From positions 1 to 17,387 of the forward strand of contig JAEDMC010000042.1 in assembly GCA_016303225.1 (NCBI GenBank): a stretch of 17,387 nucleotides of DNA, given 5' to 3'. The position numbers and the translations under genes are program-made. This document shows positions 12,813 through 17,387 of this stretch, piece after piece. Below the pieces are notes generated by a model. That model searched no databases, was not told the origin of the DNA, and worked only from the letters and a program-made list of their open reading frames with translations. Source of the stretch: Kiritimatiellia bacterium (GTDB lineage: Bacteria; Verrucomicrobiota; Kiritimatiellia; RFP12; UBA1067). Within the stretch, counting starts at the first letter, position 1; each line of letters begins with the position of its first letter.

Positions 12813-14149
12813 GACGCCTTCCTCTCGATGTTCGCGCCAAGCGCGCCAAAAGAATCCTCGACCGAGACATAGCCGCGGTCAATGGACTCCGCATTCAGGA
12901 TCTTCGTCTCGCCCTTCGCGCAGAGAGCCGCGATGACGAGCGCGATGCCCGCCCGGATGTCGGGAGATGTGACCGTGCCGCCGACGAGCGCGCAGGGACC
13001 GGTCACGACGACGCGATGCGGATCGCACTGGACGATCTTCGCACCCATCTGCTTCAGGTGATCGACGAAATAGAGACGGCTCTCGAACATCTTCTCAAAG
13101 AACAGGCACGTGCCTCGCGTCTGCGTCGCGAGAACGATCAGGATGGAAAGAAGGTCGGAAGGAAACGCCGGCCAGGTCCCGTCCGCAATCGACGGAATCG
13201 CATCGCCGAGGTCATACTTCATCTTCAGCTTCTTCTTCGGCACGTAGTGAAGTTCCCACGCCTCCGCGTCGTCTTCCACCTCTTCACCTTTTGCTTTTTC
13301 ACTTTTACGTTTTGCTTTTTCTATCGTCCAGCTGACGCCAAAGCGCGCAAACGCGCCCTCGAGGACGGCGAACGGTTCCGGCTCGACGTTCGTCAGCGTC
13401 AGCTCTCCGCCCGTCACGGCCGCAGCCGTGATGTAGCTGCCCGCCTCGATGTAGTCGCAGCCGACGCGCGCCGTACAGCCATGCAGTTCCTCGACACCCT
13501 CGACGGTGATGAGGTTTGTGCCGGCGCCGTCGACCGTCGCGCCCATCGCGTTCAGGAGGTTCGCAAGATCGACGATGTGCGGTTCGCAGGCGGCGTTGTA
13601 GATTTCGGTCCGTCCGGACGCGAGGACGGACGCCATCAGAATGTTTTCGGTCGCCGTCACCGAGGCCTCGTCCAGCAGGATCTTCGTTCCCTTCAGCGTC
13701 CCACGAAACGCCAGTGTCTTGCGTCCGAGCGCAGCCTTCGCACCCAGCGCGCGGAAGCCGGCAAAATGCGTATCGAGGCGACGGTGTCCGATCTGATCGC
13801 CGCCGGGCGGCGGCAGGGAGACGCGTCCGAGACGCGCCAGCAAGGGACCGGCGAAGAGGAAGCTCGTGCGGATCTTCGCCGCAAGATCGGAGGGAATGCG
13901 CGCGGTGCGGACTTTCGCCGCCGTCAGCGTCACACGGTCCGTCTTCGCGTCGCGGGAAACCTTGACACCGAAGCTCTTCGCGACTTCCAGCATCAGCGCA
14001 ACATCGGCGATGTCTGGTACGTTCGTCAGGGTCACCGGTTCGGACGTCAGCAACGCCGCCGCGATCATCGGCAACGCGGCATTCTTGTTCCCCGAAACGC
14101 GGTGCGTTCCGGCCACAACCCGTTTCCCCCTGATGATCAAGCTTCCCAC
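12809..14149 (-). CDS. murA: UDP-GlcNAc enolpyruvyl transferase, Asp-type active site
   Basis: First committed step of peptidoglycan synthesis: transfer of enolpyruvate from PEP to UDP-GlcNAc. Seen are SGNKNAALP (19-27), with the conserved Lys22, and the active-site loop PPGGDQIGHRRLDTH. Asp118 (codon 13798-13796) replaces the catalytic Cys (Cys115 of E. coli). The same Cys-to-Asp change in mycobacteria and chlamydiae gives fosfomycin insensitivity. The 446-residue length is about 25 above E. coli MurA; part of the excess is a Lys/Glu-rich stretch (KAKRKSEKAKGEE, about 276-290) encoded by a heptamer array. The start is GTG with GAGAGGG upstream; an in-frame TGA lies a few codons before. The stop overlaps rsmE by ATGA. 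Confidence 0.95.
   Translation of the reverse strand: MGSLIIRGKRVVAGTHRVSGNKNAALPMIAAALLTSEPVTLTNVPDIADVALMLEVAKSFGVKVSRDAKTDRVTLTAAKVRTARIPSDLAAKIRTSFLFAGPLLARLGRVSLPPPGGDQIGHRRLDTHFAGFRALGAKAALGRKTLAFRGTLKGTKILLDEASVTATENILMASVLASGRTEIYNAACEPHIVDLANLLNAMGATVDGAGTNLITVEGVEELHGCTARVGCDYIEAGSYITAAAVTGGELTLTNVEPEPFAVLEGAFARFGVSWTIEKAKRKSEKAKGEEVEDDAEAWELHYVPKKKLKMKYDLGDAIPSIADGTWPAFPSDLLSILIVLATQTRGTCLFFEKMFESRLYFVDHLKQMGAKIVQCDPHRVVVTGPCALVGGTVTSPDIRAGIALVIAALCAKGETKILNAESIDRGYVSVEDSFGALGANIERKAS
13281..13322. repeat. Heptamer array (YTTTTRC) inside murA
   Basis: Six 7-bp units in register (42 bp), including CTTTTGC, CTTTTAC, GTTTTGC and TTTTTCA. Encodes the Lys/Glu-rich segment of MurA. Starkly AT-rich against its GC-rich surroundings. 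Confidence 0.9.
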
Positions 14150-14180
14150 TCGTTCACCCTCTCAGCACACATCCTCATCA

Positions 14181-14208
14181 TTCTCACTTCACAATTTAAA
14201 ATTCAAAT
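14181..14208. repeat. Degenerate heptamer array between ktrA and murA
   Basis: Four 7-bp words (TTCTCAC, TTCACAA, TTTAAAA, TTCAAAT) fill much of the 61-bp gap, ending just before the ktrA stop (14211). Resembles the reverse complement of the glxK/thiN family. More degenerate than the others, so less certain. Confidence 0.55.
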
Positions 14209-14210
14209 TC

Positions 14211-14867
14211 TCAAGACAGCTCGTCCAGCTTCTTGGTTTCGCCGAAGACGATCAGCTTGTCGTCCGATTCGATGACGTCCGACGCCTGCGGAATGAGCAC
14301 CTTGCGTGGTTTCTGCGGATCGGCGTCCGCGCGACGGATGCAAAGGACCGTCACGCCTTTCGCCTTGCGGAGATCCGCCTCCGCGAGCGTCATGCCGCGG
14401 ATGCCGTCGGGAACGTCGACCTCGGCGATCGAATAGCCTTCGGACACCTCCAGAAAATCGACGACGTCGTGATTGGCAATCGCGCGCGCGAGACGGTGGG
14501 CGCTGTCACGGTCCGGATAGACGACCGAATCGGCACCGATGCGCCGGAGGATCTTGCCGTGCAGTTCGCTCGTTGCCTTGGCAACGACGTTCGGGACGCC
14601 AAGCTCCTTGCAATTGGCGGTCGCCATCATCGACGCCTCCATGTTGCTGCCAATCGCCACGATGACGACATCGCACTCGCCGAAGCCGGCTTCCTCGAGG
14701 ACGCGCGGCTGCGTGGCGTCACCCTGCAGGGCTGTCGCGAACTCGTTGGCCATCTGCATGGCGGGACGGTTGCGGTCCAGCAGCAACACCTCCGCGCCCG
14801 CGTTGGACAGCGACTCCGCCAGGGACATGCCGAAACGTCCGGCGCCAATGATTCCGATTCTCTTCAT
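14211..14867 (-). CDS. ktrA: KtrA/TrkA-type RCK potassium-uptake regulator
   Basis: Cytoplasmic nucleotide-binding ring subunit that gates a KtrB/TrkH-type potassium channel. At 218 residues it is the standard single-RCK size. An N-terminal Rossmann fold is seen with GAGRFG (8-13) and the acidic end of the second strand (LLLDRN, 28-33), followed by GDAT and an RCK_C domain after about residue 135 ending IESDDKLIVFGE. No KtrB-like membrane partner is in this window. The ATG overlaps the ABC ATPase stop by ATGA, but that ATPase is of a different transporter class. Confidence 0.93.
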   Translation of the reverse strand: MKRIGIIGAGRFGMSLAESLSNAGAEVLLLDRNRPAMQMANEFATALQGDATQPRVLEEAGFGECDVVIVAIGSNMEASMMATANCKELGVPNVVAKATSELHGKILRRIGADSVVYPDRDSAHRLARAIANHDVVDFLEVSEGYSIAEVDVPDGIRGMTLAEADLRKAKGVTVLCIRRADADPQKPRKVLIPQASDVIESDDKLIVFGETKKLDELS

Positions 14868-15658
14868 TCAAGCTCCATTCTCCTCGCCTCGCCCACGAGC
14901 GCGCGCGAGTACGGGTGTTGGGGGTGGTTGAAAAATTCGTCCGGACACTCCGATGTCTCGACGACGCGACCGTCCTTCATGACCGCGAGTCGCGTCGCCA
15001 TCTGCGAGACGACGCCGAGATCATGCGTGATGAGGAGCACCGCGGATTTCGTTCGATGCAGTTCCTTCATCAGCTTGAGAACCTGCGCCTGAATCGTCAC
15101 GTCAAGCGCCGTCGTCGGTTCGTCGGCGATGAGCAGGTCGGGCTCGAGCATCAGGGCCATCGCAATCATGACCCGTTGCTGCATGCCGCCGGAGAGTTCG
15201 TGCGGATACGCCTCGGCGCGAACAGCCGGATCTGGAATGCCGACCTTGCCGAGCCACTCGAGCGCCCGCGCCCGCGCCGCCGAGCAAGACACGTCCTCAT
15301 GAAGACGGACCGTCTCCACCAGCTGATCACCGATACGATGCAAAGGAGAAAGCGAGCCCATCGGATCCTGAAAGACAACGCCAATGCGCTTGCCGCGAAT
15401 CTGCCGCAAGTCCGCAAGCGGCATCGTCAGCGTATCCTTGCCGTCGAAAAGGATCCGTCCCTTCGGCCAGAACGCAGGCGGAGACGGCAACAGCCGGGCA
15501 ACGGACATCGCCACGGAACTCTTGCCGCTCCCCGACTCTCCGACGATACCTAAAACCTCGCCGCGGTCAAGCGTGAGACTCACGTCGACCGCAGCTTCGG
15601 TTACGACCTCGTCGTCAGTCCGATAGGATACGGATAAATTCTCTATATTGAGAAGCAC
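14864..15658 (-). CDS. Opp/Dpp-type ABC transporter ATP-binding protein
   Basis: ATPase subunit of a peptide/nickel-type ABC importer. Seen are Walker A GESGSGKSS (40-48), Q-loop VVFQDPMGSL, signature LSGGMQQR (155-162), Walker B LLIADEPT and the switch His in LLITHDLG. It resembles DppD/OppD but at 264 residues lacks most of their usual C-terminal extension (about 320 in all), ending soon after HPYSRALVGEA. The start is a GTG at 15658 with no clear Shine-Dalgarno; reading from it gives the standard LLNIENLSVSY beginning. No permease or binding protein is adjacent in the window. Confidence 0.9.
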   Translation of the reverse strand: MLLNIENLSVSYRTDDEVVTEAAVDVSLTLDRGEVLGIVGESGSGKSSVAMSVARLLPSPPAFWPKGRILFDGKDTLTMPLADLRQIRGKRIGVVFQDPMGSLSPLHRIGDQLVETVRLHEDVSCSAARARALEWLGKVGIPDPAVRAEAYPHELSGGMQQRVMIAMALMLEPDLLIADEPTTALDVTIQAQVLKLMKELHRTKSAVLLITHDLGVVSQMATRLAVMKDGRVVETSECPDEFFNHPQHPYSRALVGEARRMELE

Positions 15659-15675
15659 CCGTATATTTTATCATA

Positions 15676-16137
15676 TTACTGAACCACTGTGCGCTGCTCG
15701 TAGTGTCCGGGCTGCCAAATGCGCACCGTCGACCCGTTCGCCTGCACCTGATCGACGTACCGTCCTTCGACCCAAACCTGCTGCACCTGCTGAACAGGCT
15801 GCTGCACGACCACGGGCTGCTGTTGGACAACGACCGGCTGCTGTTGCACAACCACAGGCTGGGTGACCACGGGCTGCTGGACGACGACGGGCTGTGTCAC
15901 CACGGCTGGCTGCGTCACCACCACAGGGCGCGAATCAACAATCGAGCTGACGATTGCTCCGCCCACCACGCCACCGACGAACCCTGGCCAGAATCCTCGT
16001 CCGCCACGCCCCCAGCCGCTGTGATGATAATGATGATGATAGACCGGAGGCCTATGATGGAAGCCTCCATTGAACGGACGCGCGAACGCGCCGGTTGAAA
16101 TCGCAACAAGGCTCAATGCTATCAGAACTTTCTTCAT
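15676..16137 (-). CDS. Secreted His-rich, Val-Gln-Pro repeat protein with WxxGxY motifs
   Basis: A 153-residue protein with a clear signal peptide (MKKVLIALSLVAISTGAFA). After it comes a His/Pro/Tyr cluster (HHRPPVYHHHYHHS), a Gly-rich hydrophobic stretch (GFVGGVVGGAIVSSIV) and a low-complexity block of VVTQPVVVQQ-like repeats from about residue 71 to 120. The C-terminus has two related motifs, VWVEGRYVD and IWQPGHYEQ, like the YxWxxGxW repeats of small envelope proteins. Function is unknown. The His cluster could bind metal and the repeats suggest a flexible periplasmic or surface linker. It has its own likely promoter upstream and lies 17 bp before the ABC ATPase gene. Confidence 0.78.
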   Translation of the reverse strand: MKKVLIALSLVAISTGAFARPFNGGFHHRPPVYHHHYHHSGWGRGGRGFWPGFVGGVVGGAIVSSIVDSRPVVVTQPAVVTQPVVVQQPVVTQPVVVQQQPVVVQQQPVVVQQPVQQVQQVWVEGRYVDQVQANGSTVRIWQPGHYEQRTVVQ

Positions 16138-16256
16138 TTTTCACTTCACTTTCTGCGCTCATTTGCGCTTACAAAGAACTAGGAATTTCAATCTGCACAT
16201 TCTGACAAAAATGTTATTAAGAAAGATATTTCAACAATTCCATCTAATTCCCTTGT

Positions 16257-16265
16257 ATTATAGCA
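16257..16265 (-). promoter_or_regulatory. Extended -10 promoter for the His-rich protein gene
   Basis: The minus strand reads TGCTATAAT, a perfect extended -10 element, inside a 146-bp AT-rich gap (16138-16283) between tonB and the secreted protein gene. No good -35 is visible, which an extended -10 does not need. It would give a 5' leader of about 110 bases. Nothing else is recognised in this gap. Confidence 0.6.
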
Positions 16266-16283
16266 TAATTAATTGGCCGCCGC

Positions 16284-16940
16284 TTACTTCAAACGGAAAG
16301 ACAACGTCAGCCTCGCGACAGACGAAACAGGACTATTTCCCGCCTTTGCGGGAACAAAGCGCGCCGCCAGCGCTGCCTTCACAGCCGCCGCATCCAATTC
16401 TGCAAACCCGCAGGAAACAGCAACCTTTGCCGCAACACAAACACCATCAGCTCCGATTTCGATCTCCAGAATGACATTCCCCTGCTCCCCTCGCAGACGC
16501 GCACCCTTCGGGTACTCAGGCCTGATCGCGCGCCGCGGACGCGGCGGCGCATCAACGCGAGCCTGGGAGAGTGAAGAAGGTTGAGAGGGTTGAGGGGTTT
16601 GTGAGGGTTGAGGGGGTTGAATCTTTGTTTCCACTTTTGGCTCTGGAAACTTGTAATCCGAAGGGTCGGGTGGCAACGCCTTTTCAGGCCGCACTTCTGG
16701 CGGCAACTCGATCGGCTTTGGCGCAGGCACCTCGTGCCTCGCAGCTGGAGGCAACGTTGCAACTGTAGTCGGGTTCTCCAGCTTCTCGTCCGAAAAGCTC
16801 AACTCCACACTCGAGAGATCCAACTCGGCCGTCACCGTCGGCCCCGGCGCATAATCAATGTACAAAACAATTGCTGCGGCCAGAAACGCATGAACCGCAA
16901 GCGCTCCTCCAATCGCCAGAGCTGGATTCTTAACCTCCAC
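16284..16940 (-). CDS. tonB: TonB energy transducer
   Basis: Links the inner-membrane ExbB/ExbD motor to outer-membrane receptors. The 218-residue protein has one N-terminal membrane helix (about 9-29), a Pro-rich periplasmic linker (about 60-130) and a C-terminal TonB domain beginning RPEYPKGARLRGEQGNV. Residues 109-120 (QPP/QPS/QTP triplets) are encoded by a nonamer array, so part of the linker has a repeat origin. The start is GTG at 16940, just four bases after a 13-bp duplication at the exbD junction; there is no ATG nearby and no clear RBS, so the exact start is uncertain. Follows exbD by 26 bp. Confidence 0.92.
   Translation of the reverse strand: MEVKNPALAIGGALAVHAFLAAAIVLYIDYAPGPTVTAELDLSSVELSFSDEKLENPTTVATLPPAARHEVPAPKPIELPPEVRPEKALPPDPSDYKFPEPKVETKIQPPQPSQTPQPSQPSSLSQARVDAPPRPRRAIRPEYPKGARLRGEQGNVILEIEIGADGVCVAAKVAVSCGFAELDAAAVKAALAARFVPAKAGNSPVSSVARLTLSFRLK
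16581..16616. repeat. Nonamer array (TTGAGGGGK) inside tonB
   Basis: Four 9-bp units: TTGAGAGGG, TTGAGGGGT, TTGTGAGGG and TTGAGGGGG, 36 bp, starting exactly at a codon boundary. Read on the coding strand it gives Gln-Pro-Ser/Pro triplets in the Pro-rich linker. Confidence 0.9.
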
Positions 16941-16944
16941 TGTT

Positions 16945-16970
16945 CGACTTCAACTATCGACTTCGACTAT
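16945..16970. repeat. 13-bp tandem duplication at the exbD-tonB junction
   Basis: Two adjacent 13-bp copies, CGACTTCAACTAT and CGACTTCGACTAT, differ at one base. The second copy holds the exbD stop codon (16969-16967). Confidence 0.88.
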
Positions 16971-17356
16971 TTCTTGCCCGACACCTGAAACGTTGTCTTC
17001 TCAACGCCGGCCGCCTTAAGTTCAGAGAGAAGCTCAATGCCGACGCCAAGCGAGGCCTTGCGATCACCGGAAATCAGGACCGGCAGCTTCATCTTCACCG
17101 CATTGAGGTCCTTCACTCTGGCAACGGCCTCGTCCTTAGTCATGTCCATGCCGTTCAGCTGAATCGAATTGTCCGCCTTCACGGTGATGACGATTCGCTC
17201 GCCCTTCTCCTGCGCGCCCTCGGCGTTCGGCAGCTCGACCTTGACGCCCTTGTGGACCGCCATGTCGAAGATGCAGTAGATGAAGAAGACGAGCACCAAA
17301 AACATGACGTCCATCAGCGATGTCATCTCCAGTCTCGCCTGTCGGTTCTTTTTCAT
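16967..17356 (-). CDS. exbD: ExbD/TolR-family biopolymer transport protein
   Basis: Inner-membrane subunit of the proton-driven ExbB-ExbD motor that energises TonB. At 129 residues it has one N-terminal helix with the essential membrane Asp (Asp16 in SLMDVMFLVLVFF), then a periplasmic domain with VELPNAEGAQ, VITVKADNSIQLNG and a C-terminal ELLSELKAAGVEKTTFQV. The ATG at 17356 is preceded by AGAAGGGG at good spacing. The reading frame stays open upstream to the window edge, but the RBS and family start favour this ATG. exbB is probably the next gene, outside the window. Confidence 0.95.
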   Translation of the reverse strand: MKKNRQARLEMTSLMDVMFLVLVFFIYCIFDMAVHKGVKVELPNAEGAQEKGERIVITVKADNSIQLNGMDMTKDEAVARVKDLNAVKMKLPVLISGDRKASLGVGIELLSELKAAGVEKTTFQVSGKK

Positions 17357-17371
17357 AGCCCCTTCTGCATC

Positions 17372-17387
17372 TCTCTGCGTCTCTGCG
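17372..17387. repeat. Octamer array (TCTCTGCG) upstream of exbD, cut by window edge
   Basis: Two exact TCTCTGCG units run to the last base of the window, with a related CTTCTGCA at 17362. Same family as 3140-3163. The array may continue beyond the edge. Confidence 0.7.

Noticed and set aside
3751..14208. Arrays as classical phase-variation switches
   Set aside because: Units of 7 or 8 bp would shift the frame on slippage, but the host genes include murA, which should be essential, and the units are degenerate, so frequent slippage is unlikely.
15780..15910. VVTQP-coding repeat in the His-rich protein as another DNA array
   Set aside because: The repeat follows amino-acid, codon-length periodicity of a low-complexity protein and lacks a constant short unit, so I kept it as a protein feature.
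2305..17387. A CRISPR array or diversity-generating retroelement as cause of the repeats
   Set aside because: Units are too short and lack spacers, and no cas gene, reverse transcriptase or template/variable repeat pair is visible in the window.

Overview
The window is a dense, GC-rich bacterial segment. Every convincing gene lies on the minus strand, so transcription runs from right to left. TonB/ExbD, Sec-type signal peptides and peptidoglycan genes (murA, murI) point to a Gram-negative with a wall. My best guess is the PVC group, perhaps Kiritimatiellota/Verrucomicrobiota. This rests on overall gene style and an Asp-type MurA, so it is a low-confidence inference.

Layout in transcription order (right to left). 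(1) exbD and tonB, the energy-coupling components for TonB-dependent uptake. (2) A 146-bp AT-rich gap with an extended -10 promoter, then a small secreted His-rich, Val/Gln/Pro-repeat protein and an Opp/Dpp-type ABC ATPase. (3) A coupled run: ktrA-like RCK protein, murA (Asp-type active site), rsmE, maf, thiN, a secreted polysaccharide-deacetylase-like protein, a secreted serine hydrolase, pncC, a GGQ release-factor-like protein, murI, a pteridine-reductase-like SDR, a QueH-BirA fusion and glycerate kinase. Many neighbours share 4-bp ATGA overlaps, so much of this run is probably one long transcript. (4) A frameshifted remnant that looks like the C-terminus of a cation symporter, coupled by TAATG to a GntP-family permease. 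(5) fusA (EF-G) with its own promoter and a strong RBS, running off the left edge. No gene-free stretch exceeds 300 bases. I see no tRNA, rRNA, CRISPR array or insertion sequence.

The most unusual feature is not a gene. At least 18 places carry short, degenerate tandem arrays (mostly about 16-54 bp) of 7-, 8-, 9- or 13-bp units, plus one 80-bp imperfect palindrome. Several unit families recur at separate loci, sometimes in both orientations. Most arrays lie inside conserved housekeeping genes (glxK, queH-birA, the SDR, murI, thiN, rsmE, murA, tonB, gntP) and keep the reading frame open. Others sit at gene junctions and supply start or stop codons. They resemble in form the heptameric STRR repeats of filamentous cyanobacteria, but here they are built into coding sequence. 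Two blocks, 1-2300 and 6530-11240, have none, and 14209-16580 has none that I can see.
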